NCBI GenBank assembly: GCA_947359465.1
Contig: OX375876.1
Location: forward strand, 83,164,359 to 83,228,358
Source: Metellina segmentata
Taxonomy: Eukaryota > Arthropoda > Arachnida > Araneae > Tetragnathidae
Length of the DNA stretch: 64,000 bases
Reading direction: 5' to 3'
The notes beneath the pieces are model-generated. The model did no database searches and was not told the DNA's origin. It saw only the letters and a list, made by a program, of their open reading frames with translations. Shown piece by piece: positions 10,301-25,300 of this stretch (positions within the stretch are counted from its first letter, which is position 1; each line of letters starts with the position of its first letter). The translations under genes were made by a program, and so were the position numbers.

Positions 10301-13300
10301 TGTTGATATTTAGCTGAAGAGCAATTAATGAGATCAGAAGCCTACAGAACACTTTTGTAAGATGCAACGCTATACCAAGAGTCATAACATTACCGACATT
10401 CTCTTATTGGAACTTTTTTTTTGTGTGCAACAATTACCACCTAATGTTCAGTTGCGCGAAAAAACGAACAATCCCTCTTCATTCTAGCAATTTTAACTGT
10501 TGAGAAAATTCAAAGATAGCGTTTGATTGGAACTAACATCTTCTATAAATTCAAATTGATAACATTTGTATAAGGGGCAGTCTTCATATTAAATTGAGCA
10601 CCAACTTCATAATTTCCAATAAGAGCCCCCTATTTTGAAAATATTAGGAAGTAGAACCTTTTTATATTTTGATGGGAATCTCAATTCAGAAGGACTTCTA
10701 GTATGGTCATTCAAAATTTCTGCTCATTGCAATAATTAGTTTTTGAGCTACATTTCCCTCATTGCAATTTTAAGGGGCAAGCAAAAGAGTTTAAAAAAAA
10801 ACGTTTGACAAACCTCGAATAATGATTCTTTGATCTCTTACCCTTGCATAGTAAGTATAATAATGTAATTCTCAAATCGTTTGCATTTGCGCTGTAAATA
10901 TAATAATTCTCGGATTGCTGAAAAATATGTTTGAAATAGTGTTTAAATTTAAAATTCAGGTAGCTATAACTACAACTAATCTTGATGTACAAACAGCGAC
11001 ACTCTATGTCAAGATGATTCCTGAAATTGACATGAAATTTAGAATTGAATATCGTGGGATATAATGGTAGTAAACGTATGGAAATTCCTATCTAGACTAA
11101 TTTAACTATGCAGAATCTGATTATGGCATCAAGACATATTGTTTTCATTAGAAATTTCTTTATTTGTGCAAAAGATCCAAAAACATTGCATAAGGGAACG
11201 TCTTCATATCAAATATGAAGACATTCCCTTATGCAACGTTTTTGGATTTGAATTTGTAGAGGATGTTATTCTCTATACCTTTTCATTTGCTCTAGTATGA
11301 ATAGTGCTCCAAATAAAGGAGGTGGTTCAGGTTTTTTTTCTGTCACTTCAATCAGTCAATCCTTGCCTCAATTGAACAAAAGGCAGCTGAAGTAGCTGGA
11401 CACTATCTAATATGTTGTCTTTAGAAACTGGGAATCCAGCATTTGCTATTGATACTATCCAATCAGAAATTATTTATTCTTCATTAGCACTCAGTGTTGA
11501 AGGCGGCCCTTTTTTTTGGTGTATTGGCTATTTCCCCTGAACTTAATACATTAAGGTTATTTGTGGCACACCATGTTTTTTGGCAGCAGTCGCTATTGGG
11601 ACACCCTGGTTGACGTGTCACTAAAAGTATTCAACATATTTTCTTCAGGATATTTCCAGATTTTTAATGACTTCGGACCAAGGGTGCTTATCTAACAACT
11701 AACAAATTGTTATAATAATACCTTTAATGGTCTGCAAATAAAACATTTAGTGAATTATCTAAGCAGAACAGTAGAAAGAGAAACCACAAAGAAAAAAAAA
11801 AGAATAATTTTTATCCATGAACCAGTATTAGACAGGCTGATGCATCAGAAATAGAAATTCTTATCACAGGAACTATTACTAGTTCCTTTGATAAGAATTA
11901 AATAAAACTTTCACAGAGATGTTATTCTTGATAAATTACTAAACTGTCAAAGACATAGATTAAAAGGAAATAAAACTAAATAAATGATTCAGTATTAGAC
12001 ATGAGTGTCTACGACTAGTTTTGCTGAAATGTTGTTCCAGTAATATACCCATGTTTCGAGAACAACAGGTTGTTTTGAAACTTAATTAAACACAAGAAAC
12101 AAATTTTGCACAGTTTGTTTATCTAAGAAATTATTAAGTGCTGTTTAGTAAATTAAAATTATTCCAAATTATGAATAAGGTTTTGAACTTACCTCCTAAA
12201 GAAAAGTGATAAGGAAATCTCACTTAGACAGACACCAAGTCTAGCCTTATCAGGAAATCAACTGCCAAGTGGCCATTATGACCTGATGTCACCTGTAGTT
12301 CAGGCATCACGATCCAGAGTGTGCTAGCTGCAAACCTACTTGTACTTACGTTCTCTAGAAAGTGTATAAAGTGTAACATTTTTTATTTATGAATTGAAAA
12401 GTGTCTATTACTGGTACAATTACTTTAAATAGATATTATATTGGTTTATTTCTGAGACATTGCTTTCTTCAACTATCACCACTATGCATCCCATTCAAGC
12501 TAACAATAATATTCAACAGCAATTTTAAGGCAGCCAATTGAGTTTTCACAGGATGAGTAATATCACAGGGTATTGTCCCTTCTTACAAAGTTTTCTGAGG
12601 TATTTAGATTAATAATTAAATAATACCAAAATAGTTTTAATAAGTTTTAAACATGTTGCATTAGATTTATTTGATTGCATTTACATGAAGAACTCTATTT
12701 TATTTTAAAAATATTTTATTACAGTTGCGATCAACCCACATAAAAAAGTGTGGAAAATCTCGAGGGCTCAGTATTCAAAGTGTTATACAAGCTGTGCATC
12801 TTCAAGAAAAACATGTATTGGAACGGAGAGCTTTGGGTCTTCCTTTACATAAAGCAAAGTAAGTATTCTATTTTCAATTAAATGTTATTTTAATCTTTGC
12901 ATTCAGAGACATAGTTCGACTTACTTCAGACTAGGGAGAGTGATGCTGATGTCGCTCTTCACCCAAAACAAAATTTATGTATTAAAATGTAAAAAATAAT
13001 CTATTAAAAATTACACAAACTATAAAACAATCTTTTTTTCTGACCAAAAAATTATACTATTACAGATAAATTATCCAAATTAGTGTCAATAATTTAATAA
13101 CTAATCAGTAACTAATGTGTTAAAATTCTTGCCTTTATTCTCAATTGAAAACAGGAAAATTAAGCATAGTTAGTATTTATTATGCAATTAGCAGATGTGA
13201 TTTATTCTACTAAAGCTTGTTTACACATGAAGTTTCTTTCTAAATCAAAATATCCAGATGAATTTTGCAGACACACAACTTAATAATTTCAACATTCTCA

Positions 13301-16300
13301 AAGGGGTAAATAATTTTACGTGCTCATTTATTATTAAAAAACTCACAATTTATAACTTGCACTGGATAGAGAACTATAAAATTTATACAGAATTTATCAA
13401 TGACTTTGCCGACAACTATGCTAGCAATTTAACTGTACTCTGCTAGTCATTATTAAATCAAACGATTTAATACAGGATACAATGTAAAAATTGTAAACTT
13501 GAAAGAATTTTCCTTATGCTAAAGCATTTTAATTTTGTAGTTCCTGTTTTGATAAAGGGGTCATCGTGACTCAGTAGGTATGCCCACTGCACTAGCAAGT
13601 TGTGGGTGGTGCAAATTCGGTTTACCTGTCAAGTGAGATTCCACCCTGGGTGTATTTCTCTCTTATTTTTTCTTTAGCATTGACTTTTTATATTCATCTT
13701 GTTACAATCAACTGTTTCCCAAAATATAAATGCATATCACTTTAGTACAGAGGGATAAAAGAATTGGATAGCTAAACAGGGATGAAGTTGGTAATTATTA
13801 TTACTCTAAACTACAAATATTTATTTCATCAGATGTCAAAACAAAATTTGTCCAAATTTCACTAAAAGGGGCATATTACTTTATACTATCAGATCAAATT
13901 TAATGATCGATGACAATAGTGTTTCTAAAAACAGACTTTTTAAAGAGAAATAAATCTTTACACAAGTAAAGCTTACCCTTTTGTATAATAAATTATCGAA
14001 AAAGAAATACTGTATGTCAGTGTAGCTGTACTCCAGAAGACTTCCTATATTTTTCTAATGAGAGTAAGTTAAAATAATCTAACACGGGTCGGCAAACTAC
14101 AGTCCATGTGTTAATATTGTTTTTTACATGAACAAATTAGAAACAAATTACGCGCTGTAGTGCAATGTCCCATAGTCAAGTTGATAAATTGTGGATAGTG
14201 ACAGTACGTGGATCTACTGGCGTAGCATATTTGCATTCTATCGACTGCTGTTGCCGTAGAATAGGTGTTGCTAGTTCTCTCAGTCAAGCAAAAATTTTCA
14301 AGTGGTTTTTGTTGACTCTTGATGAGTTGACAGACACTACTGATACTACTCAATTGCTGCTGTTCATTCGAGGGTGCAATACTGAGTTTGAGGTGACTGA
14401 AGAATTAGCTTCTATGAATAGTTTGCGTGGAACATCTACAGTCAAAGATATCTTCAAGGAAGTTAAGAAAACTCTAACACAGTACAATTTGCAATGGAAT
14501 CAGTTAAAATGTGCCACAATTGATGGTGGTAAAAATATGTGTGGAACAGGAAAAGGATTAGTTGGACAAATTTTTAAGATACGTGAAAACTCTAAATGAT
14601 CAAAACCTCTGGTAATTCATTGTATTATTCACCAGGAGGTTCTTTGTGCGAAACACCTCAATCTGTCATGTGGTATTGAACCTGCTGTGTCAGCGGTTAT
14701 CTTCTTTAGCTTTCATGGACTTAACCATCATAAGTTTCGTGATTTTTTTATTAGAGATCAAAGCCGAATACCCTAACGTTCTCTACCATACAGCAGTTTG
14801 ATGGCTCAGCAACGGAAAAGTTTTGTTGAGATTTTTTCAACTATAAGTAATAATTTTTCTAAATGATAAAAACTGCCCACACTCACGAGTATCGAACATT
14901 GAATGTCTATGGAAATTAGCATTTGCTACAGACATCATGGGATATCTTTATGGAATAATATTAAATCACAGGGGTAAACAGTGCTCATATGTGAAATGTA
15001 TTCTGTTGTTTAGTCCTATTGACAAAAATGTGCATTGTTTGAAACACAGTTCATATTAAACAAGTTTGACCATTTTGCATACTGAAAATTTTTTAAATAC
15101 AGTACAAAGTCCAATATCCGGAATCCTCCAGACCTCGGCCATTCTGGATTTCGGACTTTTTGGATTTAAACCTCCCAATTCCAACTCAAATTTTGCGTTT
15201 GCAATAATCAAATAATAGATATATAAATTGATATAATTTTAAATAAAGGAAAAACCTTTTCTAATACAATGCAACAAATTTAATTCCAAATCTTCAAATT
15301 TTTGTGTGTGGTATTTACTTTGAACATGTCCGTTATTTTGCGTTGTTTCATCAATTAGGTCCAGGTTGAATCTTTGTTCTTTAAAAATTGTCACAAATAT
15401 GTAAAAAGTGCAAAAAAAATTTCAAATAAATCCGCAAGTTTGCGTAATGTCCAAATTTTGGACAATTCTGGATTTGGGTATACAATAATAAGAAAATCCC
15501 CATTTCCACCAAAGAAATTCACAGTGGATATATTTTTTAAACTTAACCTACAGTTAAAACAGCATTTTTCGGATCTTGATGCAAGTGCAAAAGACATTTC
15601 CATATTTCAAAATCCATTTGACTGTATAATTGGGGAGCTTCAATCAGATCTCCAATTGGATGTGATTAATCTGTAAAATGATGATATGCTTAAAGTGATG
15701 TTTGAAGAAATGTGTCTAACCCACACAATTCTATAAATATCTTTCATAAGACAAATACTGTCAATTAAAATTATATATATAGGGATTTATATCTGTATTT
15801 GGTTGTACTTACAAATGAGAAAGGACATTTTAGGAAATGAAGTATGTAAAATCACAATACAGATCATTATTAACAGATGATGATTTGCAAACAACTTTAA
15901 TGATGGGAACTTTGAACTCCAGTATGATGAAATATTTTCTCAGGAAGAACAATTACATTCATCGCTTTAATACAAAATTTAACCTGTTCATTGATTGTCA
16001 ACAAAATGTGTATAAATATTATGTAAAAATATCAATACCTTAAAAAAAATTGAGCCTGTTTTTGGTTTTGCTTCGAGTAGAATTACACATGTAACTTTCT
16101 TCAAGTTTGCTACCTGGCCTGCCGAGCCTAAAATCTTTACGATATGGCCCTTTCCAAAAAATGTTTGCTGACCCCCTAATCTACACGATCATTTACTTTT
16201 TTGTACCTTTGAGGTTCCTAAATTAGTTGATAAATCTCAATTACTAAAATCAGTACAAAGGGTTAGATTTAGTTTCAACTATAATAATTGTTATTCTGCC

Positions 16301-19300
16301 TTTTAGATTGAATTCTCCTCTACTATACATTTTTTTACTAATGAGTACCATCCTTACACAAGTGGGTTTAAATTACTGTGGTCATTTTAACAGTATGAAT
16401 CTTTGGATTGTTGACAAGCAAAATTACCCTACCTCCCATCAAAATTGAAATAATTAGGATCTTTTGTATTAGAAACCTGTTCATAGCTATTGTACTACTT
16501 GGCCCTGAAAAGGAGCCCCTGGAAGGTTAGATAAATGAAACGTAATGGTGGGTTTCATTGTTGACATTTTCCCTTACAGTTGTTTTTTTCTGTTCATGCT
16601 CTTATCTAAATAGACTTGATCCTCTTTAAAACCATGCAGTCTATTATACCATATAAACTTACAGCTATAATGAAATGGCCTAATAATCCTGACATAAGTA
16701 ACTAAGGGCTATGTAAGCTAATAAAACTGGTCAGAAGAGAAGACAAAATTTTTTTTTGAAAAACAAGACTAATGTTTCTAAAATTCCACCTCTTTAGACA
16801 TTGATACCCTCTAGCTATGCCTCTGTTTGCATTTAAAATGTTCAAGTCAATATCAATTTTCTGTTTATATATGGATAAAATTATCATTAAAATTATTTAG
16901 AATCTGAATTAATGTTTTAGTTATACATTTTAATCAGTGATATTAATTCTATGAAATTTAATTGACTCTAAGTAAATATTGTTCCTACTATAACCAATAC
17001 TTATTACTAGCAAATTAATTTTAGTTAAATGAAGTGAGATAAAGATACTTATAAACTGTAAGCTGAAATTTAATTGACTCTAAGTAAATATTGTTCCTAC
17101 TATAACCAATACTTATTACTAGCAAATTAATTTTAGTTAAATGAAGTGAGATAAAGATACTTATAAACTGTAAGCTGAAAGTCATTGCTAAGGACTTTAA
17201 TTTTTGAAATGATTTATTTTAATTTTAGTCACAGATCTCAATCTAATTAGCACCCTCATGCAGTAAACCACTGAGCATCAAATAAACCAGCTCACTGTTT
17301 TAAGCAATACAATGCTTTTCATTTAAAACATTGATCAACTCAGTTTGAAATTGCATTTTGTGGTAATATGCGAGTATAGAAATTTAATTCTTAAACTAAT
17401 ATAGCAATTTCATACATTTAGAACTATTATTGTTAATGATTTATTATAATGATGAATGAATGAATTATAAAAAGTACAAAACAATTGTAAATGTAATAAA
17501 GAATAACATTTAAATTAGCCCCTGAAAGATTTTCTACTTGTTTATTAAATAAAGGTTTCAGAAAATTAATTAACCATAAGTTATTGTTCTATTCTCCACT
17601 TTAATTTTAAACTTATTTGTTTTATTTCAAACATTTTCTTATTTGTATATTAACATTATTCATATTTTTTTATCAAGAAAAATCTCATCAAATTTAATTT
17701 GAGATTTTACCAAATGTAATGTTTATCTTTTCTTTGAGAAAGTGATGTAATTTTAACAATATTAATGAGTGGAATTAATAATTGAAGTGATGATGATTTT
17801 TGTTTAATGCATCGGATAAAGCACAATTTTTACTAAGTCTAAAAATGAATAAACTATTCCTTTCGATTCTTTAGGAAGCTCCTTTTAAAAACCCTTAATC
17901 CCATTATTGAAAACATATGTTTTGTAAAACTGATTCTTGAAATCAATTAATATCTCATTTTTTTATAAATCAAAATATCTTTATAAATAAAGAAGTATGG
18001 TAATCATGTTTATACTTTCATTGCAGTCAAACAAAGCAACAAAAGAAGAATGTTCCCAAAAAGTTCTCTGTTCAACCTAAGAGGTAAATTAAATTAATTA
18101 TTCTTTTCCTTAAAATGGTAGTTCAATAATACAAGAATCCGGTTGTATTTCAGCTGACATTGAATTGATCTGATTAATTTTTACTTTTCTTTGGTATGAT
18201 GAAATTCACCAACTATTGTGAAAATCATGTTAGCATACTGAGTATGACAATGCAGCTCATTGTCTGGAATAAAAAACGTGCACTAAATTGTATGCATTTC
18301 TTTAGTTCTGGAAAAAAATGTGACTCGCCTATCTAATCTGGTATTTTGGTTTTTTTTTGTTGTAATTTAAAATTTTTAAATTAAATTTAATGTTTAGTTC
18401 TCTGTCTATCCTCCTTCTACTAAATCAGGGGTCTACAACCTTTGAAACACTTCTAGTTTATGATATTCCTCAAGGAACCTTACATTTAGATAACAATTTA
18501 AGACAGTGCTTTTCAAACTTGTGTTATCTACTCAAGTTCCCCCTAAACATACTTTTACAAATCACTAAATACCAAGGGGAGGGGGTAGACTACCCCCAGA
18601 AAAAAATGCAGGCAACTTTTCTTTGTGAAACTCTGGTTTAGAAAGTGAGGGTGAAATATACAAACTAAAACTTTATTTTCTATGAAACACATAAATACAA
18701 AACAAATTATTACACATAAACACAAGGACAAAATAATCAAAGTAACACAAAAGAAATGAATACACAAAAATCATTAATAATTAGGCTGGACCTGTTTTTT
18801 ATTGCAAACAAATTTCATGTTCTGTATTTAGTCTTTGTTGCTGCATACAGAGAGCAAGATCTTTCACAAATGTACGTTGATACAAACAACATTAAGTATT
18901 TTACAGCTCGTTTATCAATCTCAGGATATTCAGTCATAATTTTAAACCAAAAAGGTACATTATCAACTTGAGTAAATATTATTCTTAATAAGGAGTCTGT
19001 TGATATAGCATTGTGTGATTCTCTTTCTCTTACTGGCAATTGAGAGGTATGATATTCTTCAAAAGGGTTTTGATTGCAAGATGAGTTTTCTTTTTGGCCA
19101 GAAAAATACTCCAGAAATGTTTCTTGTAAATTTGATAAATGCTGCAGCAAATTATATTTGACATTTTCATTGAGCTTAAGCATTGTTGATTACCAAAATA
19201 TTGTGTAAATAATAGAAGCATTCAATATTTCCTTTCAGAATACAATTTTTAAAATTTGAGAATAGTAGCATTTCTTTTATTTTGTACTTGAAAGTATTGA

Positions 19301-22300
19301 TATTTGTTGCTTGGAGGGAAGTATTCAGTTCATTAAAATATGTAAAAATATCTGCAAAATGTATCATTTTTTTAACTCGATCCATTTTATTTAATTGATT
19401 AGCCAATTCCGACGCATGTTCAGCTAACAACATTCTTATTTCATCTTTTAATTCACAAAATCTTGTCAACATCTTTCCACCAGATAACCATCAGACTTCC
19501 GTGTGAAGCAATAGTTTCTTATGTAAATTACCCCTATGGCAGCTGTCACAACGGCGAGCTGTGTTATGGGCAGTTAGGGATATTTGTTTCATTAATAAAA
19601 TTGTTGATTTTCTCCTCAGTAGACTGTCCCATAAACGTGGAAGCGCCCTTCAAAACTTTTTCGGAATGCAGGTTTAAAAACCCTGAACTAGATGAAGGAT
19701 GAGAGGATTATTGAGGACCTTAATTAAAGATGAGTTAATGTTATACCCGACTTTCAAGTCTCAAAATTGAGCTTTTCAATTTTAAAAATTATAATTTTGC
19801 ATATTTCTTATATTTTTATGTCTTTTCTTAATATAAATGTTGGTTTAATTTTGACCACGAAAACTGATTTAATAATATGTTTTTATTAATATACAGGAGA
19901 AGGGTTAAAGGAACATAAACTTTTAAAGCACTTTGATTCGGACATGTATTGAGGACCTTAATTAAAGATGAGTTAATGTTATACCCGACTTTCAAGTCTC
20001 AAAATTGAGCTTTTCAATTTTAAAAATTATAATTTTGCATATTTCTTATATTTTTATGTCTTTTCTTAATATAAATGTTGTATTATTGCATAATATAAGA
20101 TTCATAAAATAAAATAAAGATGATTTTATAGCTTCATATTTAGTCAAACTTCAAATTAATGTCCTTCTCTTCAAGTGACTTGCATTTAAAAAAATTACTT
20201 CATAAGAAATTAGATTTGTGACTTGTTTTCTTTGTAGTGCCATGCAATCTGATTTGCAATTAGCCAAAGCATTGTCTTTGTCATTGAAAGAAAATGAATC
20301 TCAATCACAGCAAAATGTTATTGCAACTAGTAACAACATGGATGTTGATCAAGTAGCGGAATTACAAGCTCCTTCTGAGTCACAAAATCCTGGTAAAATA
20401 TCGACCAAAAGGAAGAAACCTCTGTAAGCACCTATTTACCTTTTCCATCCTTGTCTAATAATACATATTGAATATTACTGGACAACAGAGTTTTGTGTAA
20501 TGTAATTAATATTGATTCTAATGTGTAGAACTCTACCAGTTAAAACAAATGAAAAGCTTTTTCATAAGAAATACATAATGGGGAAAGATTGCTTTACAGC
20601 TAGAAATAATTTACATAAAAATAAGGTCCTCTAACTTTGAAATGTGGAGCGGCAATGAATGCATCCTGAGTACAAGAGTCAATGGGTTGAAGCACCAAAA
20701 TTATAATGATAATCACAGTGAGAAATTTATTTGATTTGCTGGGAATGTGAAATTAAAAAGAGTTATTTCTATAAATCACTGCTCATATAAAACAGGTTCT
20801 TCAAGGAGTAAATGAAATGAAAAAATTACAATTCGCTGTAAATCTGTATCAATTGTAAATAAAACATCTACGTAAAATCTGCATAAATATTGCATTGCCA
20901 AGAAAAATAACACATTTGTTTTCTAAATTTCAGTGCTTTATGTGTATTCTATGAGTTTGACAATGGATTTACTTCAATATTTAGCGGCATGAATAACTTA
21001 TAAGAGCTTATGAAAATATTGTAAAATAAATTTTAACAAAAATGAAAAATAGTAAGGTATAAAGATATCAATATTTTATGCTGTTTATAATAAAGTTGAA
21101 ATGCCACTATTGACTATTTTGCAGAAAAGGGTGCCATGTACAGGGTTCCCACAGGTGCTTAGAAAGTGCTTATTTTGACCTTCCATTTCTAAGGGCCCTT
21201 AGAAGTGCTTATTTTGCATCAATAGTCCTTAGAAAGTGCTCATTTTCCTTTGAAAACAAAATTCAGTTTTCAAATGACGATATATTTTCACAATATTTCC
21301 GACCTCCTTTTAGCAGTTGATCGGCGATAAAACTGCTTACAAGTAAGGTTTTGGTGATGATTTAGGAACTGGCTTGCTTGAATGGCAACCCTTGATACGC
21401 GACATAAAAATCGTCGATGGTCTCTTGTTAAGCTCATAATACACTTTAAGAACTTGAAAACTTATGAAAATCGGTCTGTTTTCGACTTGTTAGTGGGTCT
21501 TACAATGCACGAAATAGTTGTCCTGATAGAGGAAACTAGAATATAATCATCAAATGTTAATTAATTTTGTTTTATTCAGTTACTCGCGAGTGCAATGTTT
21601 AAAAAAATTATTATAACTATGTGGAAGCATATTTTTAAGTTTGTAGGTGAATCGAAAACAGTATAAAAATTATTTATTTTAATTAATACTGCTATCTGAG
21701 TGGTAACCCAATGTCCTGCAATTTTTTTAAAAATCTAGCTTTTTTTTTATACATAATTCATTGCAACAACTATCCCAGAAAAAAAAAGAAGAAAAATTTT
21801 GAAGATTTTCCGGGGTGATTCTGCTCTGAAAAAATTTGAAGCAATCGGTTATCAGTTCAAAAAGAAAACCAACCCGCTCGTTTAAAAAAAACATTGGAGG
21901 AAAAGATTGCTAAAACGTAAACCACAGTGCTGGAGAACCGAGAATAGTCAGAAAATTTCAATAATCGGGAAAAGTCCTTTGAAAACTGGAAATTTCGGAC
22001 TCTCATCGTATTTGGCTGCTGACTAAAAACAAAAGTAATTTTTCTATGCTTTATAATTTTCTTATCTTTGTATCCGGTTGACAAATACTCAATACGACTG
22101 TTCTTGAATTTCACTTTCTTTTGTTATGCCATGGGCAATCTGTTTCCATTGTCAGATAAGAAGATTATTTTCAAATTAATTTTGTTTCATTAAAATGATG
22201 TTTGTAAGCATATCGTGTAGAAGCGGCTAGTGCTTTTTAAATCTGCCGTGGCCGAAAGTCCTCATGTTGGGTTGGTGACAAGTCCGGTCCTCATTAAACT

Positions 22301-25300
22301 GAACTCTTTCTTTCCCTTTTTATATAAGCAAATGCACTGCAAAGAGATAAAAGAAAAGCATCCAAATTTTTTTCTTGCAGTCTCCATTCTATAATTTGTA
22401 TATGTACTTACTTACACATATACTATTTGCCTGTAAAGGAAAGGCACAGGGTGAAGAAAATGTAACATAAGGTAAAGAAATTAGATTATTTTAATATGTA
22501 TGCATTTTAATTTATTTATACATATTGCTATATCAAATTATATCGTGTTTTTACTGTGCATGCATAATTATATAAAATATGTTCTAATGCATATGTCATG
22601 CTTTTCTTTTGAAAGGAATTATGCCTACCCGTTGCTCCTTAGAACTCAACAGGAAAGGGAAAAAATTACTCTAGAAAAAGTCAATGCTCTTATTGCTCCA
22701 ACGGTATTTGTTTTTGTTTAATTCTAACAATATATGTGATTTGACATGGTGAGCTATTATCCTGAAGAATTGTGAATATATGTATGTGGTAACACTGAAA
22801 TAAGGTAGTCTGAGGAATTTTTATTTATTATTGTTTACAAGAAAATTAGAGTTCACAGTGAATTAGTAAAAAAACTGCAGTAAAGTCGGCAAAAAAAAAA
22901 AAGCTCAAAGAACAAGAATTCATGACATTAAAATCTAATACTCTACATTTTTGCAAATCTAAGTTTATAGAAAAAAATTATGTTTATCTTTTGATTTTTG
23001 TAACACAATTAAGGCATTGGCATTAAAAAGGAGTTAAGCATCAAATTTTGAAAAAATTGTAATGATTCTATGTTCCAATACCAGCAACACTGAAAAGGAG
23101 ATAAGTTTGTAACTCACTAAGTCCAGTTACAAAAAAACCCCACAAGATATCACTAACAGAAACTTGATCACTCTTGGCTCTAAAAAGGAGGTAAGTGAAA
23201 CCTTCAACTTGCTTGTCCTGTAAAATTTAGTTTTTGGCACTTACCTCCTTTTCAACATCAACACTTAAATTTTTTTTTTGATTTATAGAACTTGTTTAGT
23301 TTAAAGCTTTTCATCATAAAAGCATCAGCAGGTTTTTAAAAAAATTTATTAATTGCAATTTATTCTAAATAAAACTCACTGACTGAGATACAAATTTCCT
23401 ATTTTTCCAACAAAGACACGCAACAAGTTTCTAAATTCAACATTCACATGTAAAAGTTAATTTTCCTATAAAAATTTGTAGTGTGAGATAGCATTTTCAA
23501 AATGGTCATTTGATACTGATATTGAAGATATCTGCGCTTGTGCAAGTATACCTTCATCATATAATTCCATGTAATAACCAATCTGACTTATTAACTTAAA
23601 AATTCTATAAAAATAACCTAAATATTTAATTGGTATACTTTCAATTATCAAGTTATGTTCTTTTTCTAACTGTCTATAAGAATGTTTTTGCATTTATCTT
23701 TCTTGGTGTTTGTAAAAATACAATATAATCCACTTACTGACCAGAAGAACCATCTAGACAGATAAGTCCTTATTAGAATATCTACAGTGTTTTGATGCAA
23801 TGGTATTGCAATAATCAATCTCGGTTGTACATTTTGCTGGAGACATTTCCCAATTTTTTCAAAAAATTTCAAATGGGCACATAATTTTTTTTGCCTAGGA
23901 ACTTGTATAACTGTTTAGGAAACTGCTTTATATATACATAATTTGCATTTCAGTATTATTAAATATTTCGATTACTACTCAAAAATCAAAAAGTGTGGCA
24001 GGGGAATGTTTTGGGTTCTGTTAGTGTGAGGCAATAGAATGCCGGTAAGCCAAAATTTAGTGTACCACACACATATTGAATTTACATACAGAGTTAAGTA
24101 TACAGAAAACCATGCGTCAGTGCATGGGAATATTTGACTCTCAACTGACTGTTTCATCTCGCTAATCGCCAGAGGGTGACACAGTCATTAGTAGAAAACA
24201 AGGGTGCTACAAAAGTATAATTTGATATTTTGATTTTCTGACAAGACTAAAGAAATCACTCCAGCCCTTACTCTTTCCAGTGTCGCTACTTCACAGATTT
24301 CGGAGCCCACAAGAAGCTAGCAGAGGAGTTATTTGTTATGCTTTGTATCAAAAGGGAACTGGATGAAAATTTAGACAGAATATTTCAATAAAACCAGGCA
24401 CAAAATTGAAGCATTATGTTAAAAACGTGAGAAATGACCCAATTTTCTAAAAAAATGACAATAAAATAAAAATTACCTAAAAACTACATTTCTAGAATTA
24501 GAGATGTAGTCCAATCAGTCTAGGGGTTAGAATGCTGTCTTCCAGATTGAAAGGTTCCTGGTTCGAATCTGGGGTAAAACATGGTATTTTGCCTGTCTAG
24601 AATGAATGTGTGGCCTCTGAATGAGCTGTTCCTTGAATGTGATGTATGATGTAACACAAAGTGGTTCACAAATCCATGCTTGTGCTATAAAGAATATGTT
24701 AAATCAACCAGGCATTAGAAGAAAAAAGATCAGCTGCCTGCAGATGGAATTTGTTAGAGTATTGCCTCCCAAATACTATTGAAAGACAACTTGTCAACAC
24801 AATCCAGGTCCTGATTCATGCTTAGACATTTCTTACAGATCTGTAAAGAAAATAAATGAAAAAGATTAAAATATTTTGGTTCTTATTACAGTACCTAATC
24901 TTATTGTTTTATTTTTAATTGATTTTTTCATTTTTTTTTCTTGTAGACTTGCTATGATCCGGATACATTCTTAAGCATTTTGTAAAACAATCATGAAATC
25001 TTTTGTTTTCTTAAGCCTGTATGTATGCCTTCTATTTATATTTAGATTTGATCTTTTCCTGTTCTAGTGCCAACCTGAATGTGATGTAATATTAACTGAA
25101 TCAAAACCAATCACAGTGAATCATAAGGTATAAAACTGTTCATAAGCATTTAATATTTAATTTGTGCTCATGTGAATTCTACTTATGATGTGTGATAAAT
25201 AGTATGTGGTAAAAATTCTCGTGGTATGATTTTGTTTCAATAGCTTGTGAAGTTTAACTATTTCAATTTCTATTTTCAAAATGTATCCTTAAATGCTATA

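Noticed and set aside
11175..11247. MicroRNA precursor
   Set aside because: A 3-nt loop is too small for normal Drosha/Dicer processing, and the arm belongs to a dispersed repeat.
15105..15175. Pogo/Tigger-type end (ACAGTACAAAGTCCAATATC) nested in the hAT
   Set aside because: Only one end is convincing; I could not find a partner or TA duplication.
21142..21250. CAGGGTTCCCAC end of a MITE
   Set aside because: Left end only. No inverted partner within about 1.5 kb.
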